A DNA stretch of 64,000 bases from Streptomyces zhihengii (GTDB taxonomy: Bacteria; Actinomycetota; Actinomycetes; Streptomycetales; Streptomycetaceae). A program made the position numbers and the translations under genes. Location of the stretch: assembly GCF_016919245.1 (NCBI RefSeq), contig NZ_JAFEJA010000002.1, forward strand, positions 2,380,436 through 2,444,435. The letters are read 5' to 3'. Positions 27,035 through 36,288 of the stretch are shown in pieces (within the stretch, counting starts at the first letter, position 1; each line of letters opens with the position of its first letter). The notes below the pieces were generated by a model that worked only from the letters and a program-made list of their open reading frames with translations, had not been told where the DNA came from and did not search any database.

Positions 27035-29209
27035 ATGATCAACGACTTGGACGGATTCGACTGGGCGTCCCTGGGGCACGCCTACGGGGCGGCCGGCGAC
27101 GTACCGGGATGGCTGCGCGGCATGGTGTCACCCGACTCTGATGTACGCGAGAAGGCGTTCGCCGACTTCTACAGTGCGGCGCTGCACCAGGGGAGCATCT
27201 ATTCGAGCACGGTGGCCAGCCTGCCGTTCCTGTTCGCGATGGCCCACGATCCTGCGACTCCCGACCGCGCGCGAGTCGTCACGCTGCTGCTGAACATCGG
27301 GCGGGAAGCGGCCGACGCCGAAGAAACCTACGCCGTCATCGTCGGCGAGGACGGTGAAGAGTCGTCGATCTACCCGGACACCGCCCGCCTGATGCGCGAG
27401 CACGCCGCCGACCTCGTCGCCTTCACCCGCGATGCCGACCCGCGGGTGCGCGCTGCGTCGATCGAGAGCCTGGGACTCTTCCTGGACGACGCCGAACGCG
27501 CAATGGCGCTCCTCGACAACCGGCTCGTCGAGGAGAGCGGAACTGCTGAGCGGGAGCTGGTGGTGCGGACGATGGCCGACCTGGCGCTGCGTCCGTCCGA
27601 GGCCGCGACGCAGGCGCGGGCGTGGCTGGACGCACTGGCGGAGAGCACCGCTACCGATCCGGACACCCGTCTGGCGGCGCTCGTCCACCGGGCCCGCTGC
27701 GCTCCCGAAGCCATCGACGACCAGACGGTGGTGACCGCGATCGCACTGCTCCGCCAGGTCACCCCCGCCCCACGGCCCGAGGAGGATCAGACGCGGCCCG
27801 GCCCGGATGCGTCTGCTCCGTGCGCGTGCGAGGCGGAGCCCGAATCCGACCCGAACGTCCCCGGGCACATCGCGGCCGTCTTTGCCGACCTTGAACGGCA
27901 CGGACGCCGCCACGCAGCCACCACCCCCTTGCTGACGGCCTTCCACACCGCCCTGGACACCCGCGCCGAGGACCGCACCGCCCTGCTCACCGAGCAGCTG
28001 AGAAGCCCGGACCCGGGAACCCGCTACGACGCCATCACCATGGCACGCAGCCTGATCACCTCGCTGCGGGGCGAACACACCGCACTGGTGCGCCTCATCG
28101 CCGACTGCCTGCTGCCCGACGACGCCTACACCGCCGCAGCCGCGGCCGAGGCGCTCGGATCACTGGCCACCCTCGCCGAACCGGCCCGAGAACCCCTCGC
28201 CGCCTACGTCACCGCGCACCGGCCCGATACGTGGGCGAGCCCGCACCATGTCGTGCGCCGTGCCCACCAGCAGGCCGCCGTGGCACTGGCCAGGCTCAAC
28301 GACGAACGCGCCCTGCCCAGCCTGCTCACCGCACTGGACACCGACACCGACGCATGGCGCGCCATGAGCGTCGTCGCCCATCTGCCCCAGTGCGCCGCGC
28401 AGCTCACGCCCCGGCTGATCCAGCGCCTCGCCGACATCGACCACTCCCGGGAATGGCCCGACATCAGCCCAGAGACTCTCGCCGCCGCTCTCGCCGAACT
28501 CAAAGACCCGGCCGCTATACCCGCGCTGACCGAGACCCTCCAATCCGCCGTCCGGCACAAGCAACCGCACACCGCACAGCCTGTCTTGAAGGCGCTTGCC
28601 TCGTTCGGCCCCCGCGCCGGCACGGCCCTGGACATCGTCCGCCCCCTCACCACCGCAGACGACGCCTTCCTGCGCACCGCCGCGGCCAGCGCCCTCTGGG
28701 AACTCGAGCGGCGCCCCGAGAGTGTCGTTCCGCTCGTGGAACGCCTCCTCGACAACCACCGGAACTTCGACGCGATCGACCTCGCCGGCCGCATCGGCCC
28801 GCCCGCAGCAGCCCTCCTGCCGCGCCTGCGACAAATCCTGCACGAACAGATCGAGCAGAACACGCGCAACGAGCAGAACGGATCGCCGGGCCTGAACGAC
28901 TCCTGGACCCTCGTCCACGTCGCAACCGCCCTGTGGGACATAGGCGGCACGAGCGACGCCGACACCGTCGTACCGGCCCTGCTGGCCGCCTGGAAGGACA
29001 ACGACTTCACCGCACGCGACGTCCTCGCCTGCCTCAACCGCATGGGCCCGGCCGCCCACCCCGCCCTGCCCCACATCCACGCAGCACTCGAGCAACCCCA
29101 CCGCGGCGACCCTCGATGGTCAGACACCATCACCCGCGACCTCGAAATCGAGCACGCCTGCCGCGCCATCCTCACCCGCCTCACAGACCGGCCGCGCCCG
29201 GAGCGGTGA
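27035..29209 (+). CDS. Large HEAT-repeat (PBS-lyase-type) protein
   Basis: About 724 residues from ATG 27035 (MINDLDGFDWASLGHAYGAA; ATG 27023 also possible, neither has a strong ribosome site). It is a superhelix of HEAT units: DPRVRAASIESLGLFLDDAE, AEALGSLATLAEPAREPL, DAFLRTAAASALWELERRPE and others. No enzyme motif, signal or membrane segment was found. It is one of a common Streptomyces class with an N-terminal GHAYGxAxDVPxxL motif. Likely a protein-protein scaffold. Confidence 0.7.
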   Translation: MINDLDGFDWASLGHAYGAAGDVPGWLRGMVSPDSDVREKAFADFYSAALHQGSIYSSTVASLPFLFAMAHDPATPDRARVVTLLLNIGREAADAEETYAVIVGEDGEESSIYPDTARLMREHAADLVAFTRDADPRVRAASIESLGLFLDDAERAMALLDNRLVEESGTAERELVVRTMADLALRPSEAATQARAWLDALAESTATDPDTRLAALVHRARCAPEAIDDQTVVTAIALLRQVTPAPRPEEDQTRPGPDASAPCACEAEPESDPNVPGHIAAVFADLERHGRRHAATTPLLTAFHTALDTRAEDRTALLTEQLRSPDPGTRYDAITMARSLITSLRGEHTALVRLIADCLLPDDAYTAAAAAEALGSLATLAEPAREPLAAYVTAHRPDTWASPHHVVRRAHQQAAVALARLNDERALPSLLTALDTDTDAWRAMSVVAHLPQCAAQLTPRLIQRLADIDHSREWPDISPETLAAALAELKDPAAIPALTETLQSAVRHKQPHTAQPVLKALASFGPRAGTALDIVRPLTTADDAFLRTAAASALWELERRPESVVPLVERLLDNHRNFDAIDLAGRIGPPAAALLPRLRQILHEQIEQNTRNEQNGSPGLNDSWTLVHVATALWDIGGTSDADTVVPALLAAWKDNDFTARDVLACLNRMGPAAHPALPHIHAALEQPHRGDPRWSDTITRDLEIEHACRAILTRLTDRPRPER

Positions 29210-29338
29210 ACACGCGAGACCCGCGGCCTGAAGTACATTCTCGACGGGCGACGCCCCCTGCTGTTTGTCTGACCTACAGTCACCTGAATCAGCCCCAGCC
29301 CTCGCCCACCGCGCCACCGGGCGAACCCACCCGGGTCA

Positions 29339-29454
29339 GCCGGCACCCCCGCGTCGGCGGGGAGAAATACCCCCGCGAACGTGCGGGGAGGACTCGGCGG
29401 TGACATCGGCCTCGTAGCCAATCAGCGGAACACCGCCGCGTCGGCGGGGAGGGC
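29339..29454. CRISPR. Relic CRISPR-like repeat set (type I-E-like)
   Basis: Three units resemble the actinomycete I-E repeat (ACCCCCGCG...GCGGGGAG with inner stem CCCCGC/GCGGGG): 29339-29366, 29366-29393 and 29427-29454. The last two are separated by exactly 33 bases, the usual I-E spacer length, and each is 28 long. The first two abut without a spacer. Units differ from each other at several positions, so the array is degenerate. No cas gene is in the window. Confidence 0.4.
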
Positions 29455-29479
29455 GAGACCGAGGAGCACCTGGCTACGG

Positions 29480-29660
29480 CCGGGGCGGACCCGGCGCAGG
29501 AGTTCCGTCCGGCCTCCAGCTCGCCCACGCCCTTGCGGACCGTGGTCTCGCTGACTTGGGCTGCCTGGGCAACCGCCCGGATCCCGCCGTGGCCGGGATC
29601 CGGGCCTCAGCCTCCCTCAGCAGACGGTGTCTCTCTCGCCCTAGTGCGGCAACAACACCA
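29480..29660 (-). pseudogene. ISAzo13-type transposase N-terminal fragment
   Basis: The minus strand gives ALGRERHRLLREAEAR and, one frame over, GHGGIRAVAQAAQVSETTVR and KGVGELEAG. This is the helix-turn-helix start of ISAzo13 family transposases (AE..., GGxxAVAxAxGxSxTTVRRGxxEL). Nothing of the DDE domain remains. Confidence 0.4.
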
Positions 29661-29890
29661 CTAACGTCAGGCCGGGAGTCGGACCTCTCCCTATATGCGC
29701 ATACCACGCCAAAGAGCCGAACCACTGGAAGCAACACGTTGTCTCTGCGAGCCCCTAGACGCGGTGGAATCCGATCGGGTGCAAGTTGCGATTTGCTGGG
29801 CGAGTGGTGAGGCGCTTGCCTAGGCTTCCTTGTCATGAGGGGCGGCCGCCCGGGGCCGCTTTGTGGAGATAGGCGCGGGAGATCAAACCG

Positions 29891-30220
29891 GTGGACCACT
29901 ACGGCGGCAAGCGCGGCAAGTTGGTGCGGGACCGTATTCCGCAGATCATCCGTGAGGGCGGGGCCGAGCCGCTCACCTACATCGCAAGTTCGCAGGAGTA
30001 CCGCGAACGGCTCCGGGACAAGCTCTGCGAGGAGGCCGCCGAGGTTCGGGAGGCCGACGATGATAGGGCGCCGGAGGAACTAGCGGACGTGCTCGAGGTT
30101 GTGCGTGCGCTCGCTGCGGACCTGGGAATTGACACGGACCAGTTGGAGAAGATCCGCGAGGCCAAGGCGAATGAACGCGGCGGTTTCTCGGACCGCATCG
30201 TGTGGACCGGCATTCGCTAG
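29891..30220 (+). CDS. MazG-like nucleotide pyrophosphohydrolase
   Basis: 109 residues from GTG 29891 (MDHYGGKRGKLVRDRIPQII). It has the small all-alpha NTP-PPase pattern: KLVRDRIP, LRDKLCEEAAEVREA (E-x-x-E metal ligands), EELADVLEVVRALA (E-x-x-D) and a terminal RGGFSDRIV. This is the length and order of stand-alone phosphoribosyl-ATP pyrophosphohydrolase/MazG-like house-cleaning enzymes that hydrolyse non-canonical NTPs. It stands alone, and its substrate is unknown. Confidence 0.7.
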   Translation: MDHYGGKRGKLVRDRIPQIIREGGAEPLTYIASSQEYRERLRDKLCEEAAEVREADDDRAPEELADVLEVVRALAADLGIDTDQLEKIREAKANERGGFSDRIVWTGIR

Positions 30221-31070
30221 TCTTCTCGGCGAGAGGGCGGGTACGCGCCTTCGTGTACCTGGCCGCGGGCGGCCGGGGGCGTATGCGGCTACGTCCTACG
30301 CCGCTGACTTGGACAGGACGGCGTGACAGACTCCAGGCAGCGGCAGCACGGGGGGCATTTCGGGTCGGCTGGAGGCCGGCATGGCGGGCGAGAGCGGTGA
30401 TCTCGCCCGGGGTGATGCCGCGCTGGAAGGTCCCCTTGGCCTGGCTGGACCACGATCCGATACCTGGCGCTATGGCCACGGCAGGGTGCAGTGCCCTACG
30501 GGGTGCCAACGCGGTGATGCATTGGCTGCTGGCGCGGTAGACGGGGTGCTCACGCGCTGGAACGTCCAGATCCGACCGTTGCCGGTGTAGCCGCCAACCA
30601 CCAGGGTGCGCTCCTTCGCCCGCACTCCAAGCAGCAGGCCGACCGCCGTTGCCTGGCCTGCCGCAGACCCACCCCTGAGCCTGTGGGCCTTCCGGTTTCT
30701 ACCGGGTCAGGCGCAGGTGCCAGCCGTCGGCACCTTGAGCGAGGGCGGGCGTGTAGGTCTCTGGCCGCGGGGCGGCCGGCGTTCTCCCAGGCGGTGAGCC
30801 AGTCGCGCAGGACCGCGAGGGACGGGGAGTCGGGGCCGTCGGCGAGGATGCCGACCCGCTACACCCACTCCTGGACAAGCGCGACCGACCCTCACCACCA
30901 CCGACACCAACCCGAGAGATCGCAGCGACGACGGCCGCCGTACTCCACCACCTCGTAGGGGCAGCAGCAATGCCTGCCGGGTATCGGGCTAGACGTCTCG
31001 CCCGATGCCTGGCACAGGGGAACGCGCTCTGCGGACGCTGACGCCCCGCAGGGCTGCGCCACGGTGGTCC
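30221..31070. other. 850-bp stretch without a supported gene
   Basis: Only weak coding hints. The minus strand near 30760-30870 encodes VGILADGPDSPSLAVLRDWL, then TAWENAGRPAARDLH, which looks like a piece of a conserved protein I cannot name. No repeat or RNA was recognised. Confidence 0.3.
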
Positions 31071-31340
31071 TCAGCGGGAGGGGAAGCGGAAGGCTCCTGC
31101 GCCGTCGCCCATCTGAAGCCAGAGGTGCCCCGGCTGCTCAACCAGGCGCATCGCCATCGCCTCGCAGCCCGGGCAGCGCCCGGTGAAACCTGGTTCCGGT
31201 CCGTAGACGCGCAGTTGGGCAAGTGATCCTGCGAGGCCGCAGTGCGGACAGCGCCGCCATGCGGTGGTCGGGTCCAGGGAGAAGACCCGCGAAAGTGGTC
31301 CGGCGAGAGCGTTGCCGTCGCGGTGGGACGGAGAGGCCAT
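31071..31340 (-). CDS. DUF6510 zinc-ribbon protein
   Basis: An 89-residue protein with two CxxC knuckles, RRCPHCGLAGS and TGRCPGCEAMAM, and a C-terminal strand (HLWLQMGDGAGAFRF). This is the DUF6510 pattern. It closes the unit sulfite-oxidase-like / ferredoxin reductase / DUF6510, the order in which these three often occur in actinomycetes. Role unknown, possibly binding of a metal or assistance to the oxidoreductase. Confidence 0.75.
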   Translation of the reverse strand: MASPSHRDGNALAGPLSRVFSLDPTTAWRRCPHCGLAGSLAQLRVYGPEPGFTGRCPGCEAMAMRLVEQPGHLWLQMGDGAGAFRFPSR

Positions 31341-31371
31341 GGGGTTCTCCTGAGACAGCAGAGTAGGAAGG

Positions 31372-32082
31372 TCAGCCGAATCGTTCCGTGCGGATGCGGC
31401 TGGGGTCGTGGCCGATGCCCGTCAGGACCTCGGCGGCGTGCTCCACGAATCCGGTGGGGCCGCAGACGAAGCACAGTGCCGGACTTGCCCCGGCCTCCTC
31501 GGGCGTCTGCAGGTCGTGGGCGCTGATGTGCCCGGGCGGCCGGGACGAGCCCGGTGGCGCGCGTCGCGTATAGACGATCCGGGGGACGGTGGCACCAGCG
31601 GCACCGCCCGCGAGTTCGTCCCGGTACCAGACCTGGGCTGGATCGCGGACCGAGTAGACCAGCCGCATCGGGGCGGTCGACCGCTCCAGCCGGTGGGCCC
31701 GGATCATGGCCATCAGCGGCACGATGCCGCAGCCCCCCGCCACGAGAAGGACCGACTCCCTCTGCTCGGGTCGCCATACGAACCACCCGCCCAGCGGTCC
31801 CCGCACCTCGACATCGGCACCCACCGGCAGGTCCCGCGCAAGATAGGGGGAGACCTCGCCGCCGGGCACGGTCTGCACACCCAGCTCTATCCCGTCCCCC
31901 TCGGTCGGCGCGGCCAGGGAATAACTGCGTATGGCCTGATAGCCGTCGTCCGCGCTCAGCCGTACGTCCACGTGCTGGCCGGCGAGGTGACCGGGCCACT
32001 GGGGAACGTCGAACAGGAGCGTCCGGCCCGTTCGTGACTGCTCCTGCCGCCTGACGAGGCGGGCCCTGCGCCACGCGCTCAT
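31372..32082 (-). CDS. FAD/NAD(P)-dependent ferredoxin reductase-type oxidoreductase
   Basis: A 236-residue flavoprotein starting at ATG 32082, 2 bases after the stop of the upstream gene. FAD-binding RSYSLA (RxYS motif) lies at about residues 52-57 and GGEVSPYL follows. The NAD(P) site contains VAGGCGIVPLMAMIRA and CGPTGFVEHAAEVL. No 2Fe-2S or plant-ferredoxin domain is present, so electrons must pass to a partner. Given the tight operon, the Mo-cofactor protein upstream is the probable partner. Confidence 0.8.
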   Translation of the reverse strand: MSAWRRARLVRRQEQSRTGRTLLFDVPQWPGHLAGQHVDVRLSADDGYQAIRSYSLAAPTEGDGIELGVQTVPGGEVSPYLARDLPVGADVEVRGPLGGWFVWRPEQRESVLLVAGGCGIVPLMAMIRAHRLERSTAPMRLVYSVRDPAQVWYRDELAGGAAGATVPRIVYTRRAPPGSSRPPGHISAHDLQTPEEAGASPALCFVCGPTGFVEHAAEVLTGIGHDPSRIRTERFG

Positions 32083-32084
32083 GG

Positions 32085-32681
32085 TCAGTCGCTCCACGCT
32101 CGTTGCTCGCGCCAGGGATCGCCGTAGTTGTGATATCCCACCGACTCCCAGAAGCCGGGCTCGTCCTGGAGAGTCAGGCGGAGCCCGTTGACCCACTTCG
32201 CAGATTTCCAGAAGTACAGATGCGGGACCAGGAGCCGGACAGGGCCACCATGCTCGGGCGACAGATCGAAGCCGTCATAGGTGTGGACGAGCCACGCCTT
32301 GCCTTCCTGGAGGTCCTCGAGCGGCATATTGGTGGTGTAGCCGCCCTCGCCGTGTACGACCGCGAAGTCCGCCGCGCTCTCCACACCGGAAAGGAACGCG
32401 TCGAGGGAGACACCGCGCCAGGCGGTGTCGAACTTCGACCACCGCGTCACGCAGTGGATATCGACGGTGACGTCCTCCTGCGGGAGCGCCATCATCTCTT
32501 CCCAGTCCCAGCGGTGGGTCCCCCCGCCCTCCGTGGTGACGGTGAAAGACCAGTCCTCGGCACGGATATGGGGCGTGGGCCCGGCCGACAGAACGGGGAA
32601 CGACTCGGTCGGATACTGTCCCGGCGGAAGCCGCCCCTCGAAACGGTGGCTGCGGCCCTGGAAACCTGGCGTGATACTCAT
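32085..32681 (-). CDS. Sulfite oxidase-like molybdopterin oxidoreductase
   Basis: A 198-residue single-domain protein of the sulfite oxidase Mo-cofactor fold: DIHCVTRWSK with the metal-ligand Cys at C77, the WRGVSLD block, EGGYTTNMPLEDLQ and PHLYFWKSAKWV. No Tat signal is visible, so unlike MsrP it probably works in the cytoplasm. It is first in the operon with the ferredoxin reductase 2 bases downstream. The substrate is unknown. Confidence 0.8.
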   Translation of the reverse strand: MSITPGFQGRSHRFEGRLPPGQYPTESFPVLSAGPTPHIRAEDWSFTVTTEGGGTHRWDWEEMMALPQEDVTVDIHCVTRWSKFDTAWRGVSLDAFLSGVESAADFAVVHGEGGYTTNMPLEDLQEGKAWLVHTYDGFDLSPEHGGPVRLLVPHLYFWKSAKWVNGLRLTLQDEPGFWESVGYHNYGDPWREQRAWSD

Positions 32682-32761
32682 GCTCTGTCCGTCCGACTTG
32701 GGGTCATGGACCCGCTGAGAAACCGCAGGGTGGGGGAAGACCCTCGCCCGACCTGACGATC

Positions 32762-32793
32762 CCCCGTACCGGCCGCGTACGGCCGGTACGGGG
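32762..32793 (-). terminator. Perfect hairpin after the hydrolase gene
   Basis: A 14-bp perfect stem (CCCCGTACCGGCCG and its complement) with a 4-base loop lies 20 bases downstream of the hydrolase stop (32814), between it and the oxidoreductase operon. Confidence 0.8.
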
Positions 32794-32813
32794 CACGGCC
32801 GTGCGTGGCGGAG

Positions 32814-33575
32814 TCAGTTCTTGAGGAAGTCCAGGAGGTCCTTGTTGAACTTCTCCTTGTCGCCTGGCACCAGCGCGATGCCGTGCGAGCCGCCCTCATA
32901 GACCTTGAAGGTGGCGTCCTTCACCAGCTTCGCGGTCTTGCGGCCGGTGGCGTCGATCGGGACGACCTGATCGTCGTCACCGTGCACGACGAGGGTCGGG
33001 ACGTCGAACTTCTTCAGATCCTCATGGAAGTCCGTCGCGGCGAAGGCGTCGACACAGGCGACTCCGCCTTCGATGGTCTCGGCCATGGCCATCTGCCAGA
33101 AGGCGTCCTTGTTGCCCTGAGTGACCTTGTTGCCCTCGCGGTTGGCGGAGTGGAACCCCACCGCAGTGTCCTTCCAGAACTGGGAACGTTCCGTCAGGAT
33201 GCCCTTCTTGATGTCATCGAACACGCTCTGCGGGACGCCCTCCGGGTTGTTCGGGCCCTGGAGCATCAGCGGCGGGATCGCGGAGAGCAGGACGGCGGAC
33301 CTGATCCGGTCGGTGCCGTGACGGCCGATGTAGCGGGCCAGCTCACCGCCGCCCATGGAGTGCGCCACCAACGTGACGTCCCGCAGGTCGAGCTGGGTGA
33401 TCAGGTCGTTGAGGTCGTCGGCGAAGGTGTCGAAGTCGTAGCCGTCCCACACGGGAGTAGACCGGCCGTGGCCCCGACGGTCGTGCGCGATGCCGCGGTA
33501 CCCGGCGTCCGCGACGGCCTTCAGCTGGTCCTGCCAGGCGTCGCCGTTCAGCGGCCAGCCGTGGATGAAGACCAC
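32814..33575 (-). CDS. Alpha/beta hydrolase, cofactor-free haloperoxidase type, start lost
   Basis: The only in-frame start is GTG 33575 (MVFIHGWPLNGDAWQDQLKA), giving 253 residues. Motifs: oxyanion HGWP, nucleophile elbow AHSMGG (S73), acid in HGDDDQVVP and GGSHG with the catalytic His. These are the features of non-heme chloroperoxidases/esterases. The homologous N-terminal part is still encoded upstream in frame (IPVCTTRDGVEIFYKDWGQG, 33641 down), but no ATG/GTG/TTG/CTG exists between the in-frame TGA at 33656 and 33575. The product may lack about 22 residues, or the gene may be inactive. Confidence 0.65.
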   Translation of the reverse strand: MVFIHGWPLNGDAWQDQLKAVADAGYRGIAHDRRGHGRSTPVWDGYDFDTFADDLNDLITQLDLRDVTLVAHSMGGGELARYIGRHGTDRIRSAVLLSAIPPLMLQGPNNPEGVPQSVFDDIKKGILTERSQFWKDTAVGFHSANREGNKVTQGNKDAFWQMAMAETIEGGVACVDAFAATDFHEDLKKFDVPTLVVHGDDDQVVPIDATGRKTAKLVKDATFKVYEGGSHGIALVPGDKEKFNKDLLDFLKN

Positions 33576-33907
33576 AGGCCGTCCCTGACCCCAGTCCTTG
33601 TAGAAGATCTCGACACCGTCACGCGTCGTGCATACGGGGATGGCTAATCCCTCTCAGTGCGCGAATCACCAGTGGGGGGTGGAAGTCGGACGAGAAGGGC
33701 CTCCCCGAAGGCACAGAATCCGCTCCACGGATACTCAGCAGCAGCGGAGCCAGCTTTCCCGCCTCTCTCATCTTCCACGGGTCCGCGCGCGCCGCACCTC
33801 GACCACGCGGCCCAGCGACCCCGACCACCGCACCCAACGTCGCAGCAGCCCGGACAGGCCGCTCCACAACCCCGCGACGACCAGCCGCTCCGCTCTACCT
33901 CACGCGC

Positions 33908-34205
33908 ATGAGCCAGAGTGCCGCTCGGGGCGCATGCCCACCGATGGCAGCAACGACCGCCGACGAACTCTCAGCCGCCCACTGCGCCGGCAGGCACACC
34001 GACCGCGTCCGACATGTGGCGGTGCTGTCGGTGGACGTGAACATCGCGATAGTGCGCGTCGACGTCCGGTGCACGGTCCCGGGCGCGCCATGTCCGTTGT
34101 GCGGGACGCGGTCGGATCGTGTTTATGCCTCCTACCTGCGCTTTCTCGCCGACGTACCGAGTGGCGGAAGGAGCGTGGTTCTCCGGCTGAGTGTTCGACG
34201 TTTGG
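33908..34205 (+). pseudogene. ISL3-family transposase N-terminal fragment
   Basis: The frame contains VAVLSVDVNIAIVRVDVRCT, CPLCGTRSDRVYASYLRFLA and DVPSGGRSVVLRLSVRR. This is the zinc-binding start of ISL3 transposases (CPxCG, then HSxYxRxLxDxP). The sequence breaks off near 34205; no DDE domain follows. Confidence 0.55.
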
Positions 34206-34316
34206 CTCGATCGTCCCCCGCCGCCGCGCCGCCCTCATCGTCCGGTTCCTGACCGTGATCCGAGGCCAGTGCGTCTTCCTTCGCGTCTTGCTGCGCCCCT
34301 TCTCGTCGTTGGACAC

Positions 34317-34780
34317 CTACCCGGCGAGCAGGCTGCGCCAGCGGGGCTGCTCGGGGAACAGACTTGTTGCGGCCAGGGCCGTCACCATGATCGCTGCCCA
34401 TGTCGGCCACGCCCAGGAGGAGACGATCGTCGCGACGAGAGGGATCAGTACTACGCAGATGGTGACCGCCCCCGGCACCGGAACGAGGATCTTCTCCCTT
34501 CATCCCGTTGTCTCCAGGGGTGGCGCAGACGGCAGGTGCGGTGACCAGCACCATCACCGCCCCGACGGCTCGGCGCAGGGAGTGTGGGGCGAGCGCCTGG
34601 GCGTGGCGACCCACGCGACGAGCATGCTGAGGAACCGGGGGGATTGAGGACGGGAAATGCGTAGTAGAGGATGCCCCAGCTCACGATCTGCGTTGCGCAG
34701 AGGGCGGGCAGGACGGCACGGGGCCGCGGCCGGTCCCCTGTTCCGGTCGCGGCCCCGGCGGGGGTGCTGAGGTCGGTCAC
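34317..34780 (-). pseudogene. MFS transporter with large internal deletion
   Basis: GTG 34780 starts a clear MFS N-terminus (RAVLPALCATQIVSWGILYY, AFPVLNPP). After about 50 residues the sequence jumps in another frame to an MFS end: VPVPGAVTICVVLIPLVATI, WAWPTWAAIMVTALAATSLF and RWRSLLAG, with the stop at 34317. Roughly 300 residues are missing. It sits directly downstream of the FAD protein of the arsenic island, so it may have been an arsenical exporter; this is inference. Confidence 0.6.
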
Positions 34781-34806
34781 GAGCCGCAGCAGCCGCCCGC
34801 AGGGGT

Positions 34807-36180
34807 CTACTCGGCCGACGCCCCGACCGCGGTGGGGGCGCCGAGCCGGACGAGTTGCGGTGCGGGCACGCAGCAGCCACCACCATCGCCCTCCTGAGCG
34901 TCGGCGGTGTCGAACAGCCCGGCTCCGCCGCACACTCCCGTCTCGGGCAGGGTGAGCTCGACGCGGTCGGCGTCCTCGAGGTCGCCGGCGATGGCGGCGG
35001 CGACGGAGCGGACCTGTTCGTAGCCGGTCATGGCGAGGAAGGTGGGGGCGCGGCCGTAGGACTTCATGCCGACCAGGTAGATGCCCTGTTCGGGGTGGGA
35101 CAGCTCGCGGTGGCCGTGGGGGTAGACGGTGCCGCAGGAGTGCTGGTTGGGGTCGATCAGCGGGGCCAGCTCGACGGGGGCCTGGAGGCGTTCGTCGAGC
35201 CCGAGGCGGAGCTCGTCGAGGAAGGACAGGTTGGGGCGGAAGCCGGTCAGCACGATCACTTCGTCCACCGGGTCCAGGCGGCGCCCGTCCTCGCCGATGA
35301 GGATTAGTCGGCCGTCGTCCGCCCGCTCGATCGTCTCGGTGCGAAAGCCCGTGACCGCGTCCGCGTGGCCCTCGTCGACGGCGGCCTTCGCCGCCAGGCC
35401 GAGGGCGCCGCGGGCGGGGAGTTGGTCGGCTTCGCCGCCGCCGAAGGTGGAGCCGGAGATGCCGCGGCGCAGGATCCATACGCCCTTCGTCCCCGCGCCG
35501 TCCTTGGACTTGGCCAGGTCGGCAAGGTAGGCGAGGGCGGTGAAGGCGGAGGCGCCGGAGCCGATGACGGCGGTGCGCTGGCCCGCGTACCGGGCCCGGA
35601 CGGCCGGATCCTTCATGTCGGGGACGCGGTAGGTGATGCGGTCGGCGGCCGCGCGCTCGCCAAGTGCGGCCAGTCCGCTGGCGCCGGCGGGGCTGGGGGT
35701 GGTCCATGTGCCGGAGGCGTCGATGACCGCGCGGGCAAACAGCCGCTCCTCGGCTCCGTCGGCGTGGGTCACGTGGACGACGAAGGGCTGGGCGTCGCGG
35801 TCGGCATCGACGATCCGGTCCCGGCCCGCCCGGGAGACACCGGTGACGGTGGCGCCGGTGCGCACGCGGTCGCCGAGGACATCGGCCAGCGGCTGCAGGT
35901 ACTGCTCGGCCCAGTCGCCGCCGGAGGGGTAGGTGGCCGGGTCGGGCCGCGTCCAGCCGGTGGGGGCCAGGAGCTTCTCGGCGGCCGGGTCGACGACCTC
36001 GCCCCAGGTGGAGAACAGCCGCACGTGGGACCACTGGCGCACCGCGGCGCCGGCGGTGGGCCCGGCTTCCAGGACCAGGGGTTCGATGCCCTGGTCGAGG
36101 AGGTGGGCGGCGGCGGCCAGTCCGGCGGGGCCGGCTCCGATCACGAGGACGGGCAGCTCGGTGGTGGCGGGCGCGTTCAC
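34807..36180 (-). CDS. FAD-dependent oxidoreductase with Cys-rich tail (arsenic island)
   Basis: 457 residues; GTG 36180 with AAGGAG 7 bases upstream. It has an N-terminal Rossmann GAGPAGLAAAAHLL, a second dinucleotide site IGSGASAFTALAYL, and a conserved VIVLTGFRPNLSFLDEL. The C-terminus holds VCGGAGLFD and GGGCCVPAPQ, cysteines suited to bind arsenic or zinc. It resembles ArsO/FMO-like proteins of actinobacterial arsenic islands. It is divergent from the ArsO-like gene at 36289, with a palindrome between them. The substrate (organoarsenical or other) is unknown. Confidence 0.7.
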   Translation of the reverse strand: MNAPATTELPVLVIGAGPAGLAAAAHLLDQGIEPLVLEAGPTAGAAVRQWSHVRLFSTWGEVVDPAAEKLLAPTGWTRPDPATYPSGGDWAEQYLQPLADVLGDRVRTGATVTGVSRAGRDRIVDADRDAQPFVVHVTHADGAEERLFARAVIDASGTWTTPSPAGASGLAALGERAAADRITYRVPDMKDPAVRARYAGQRTAVIGSGASAFTALAYLADLAKSKDGAGTKGVWILRRGISGSTFGGGEADQLPARGALGLAAKAAVDEGHADAVTGFRTETIERADDGRLILIGEDGRRLDPVDEVIVLTGFRPNLSFLDELRLGLDERLQAPVELAPLIDPNQHSCGTVYPHGHRELSHPEQGIYLVGMKSYGRAPTFLAMTGYEQVRSVAAAIAGDLEDADRVELTLPETGVCGGAGLFDTADAQEGDGGGCCVPAPQLVRLGAPTAVGASAE

Positions 36181-36199
36181 GGCGAACTCCTTGCGTGTT

Positions 36200-36213
36200 T
36201 CGACATCTGTCGA
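36200..36213. promoter_or_regulatory. Perfect palindrome, probable ArsR operator
   Basis: TCGACATCTGTCGA is a perfect 14-bp palindrome in the 108-bp gap between divergent flavoprotein genes. A related site (GACATTTGTCGAAC, ending about 36275) lies just before the 36289 start, and a third, longer one covers the downstream arsR start. Shared core: GACAnnTGTCGA. Confidence 0.55.
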
Positions 36214-36288
36214 TGGCTTGCGCGGCCCAGCATGGCACCTGTATTGATGAGCGTCAACATAGACATTTGTCGAACCAGAGGTATGCTG

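Noticed and set aside
35365..36288. Plus-strand open frame upstream of the ArsO-like start
   Set aside because: It is antisense to the FAD protein gene; the true N-terminus with its Rossmann motif begins at 36289.
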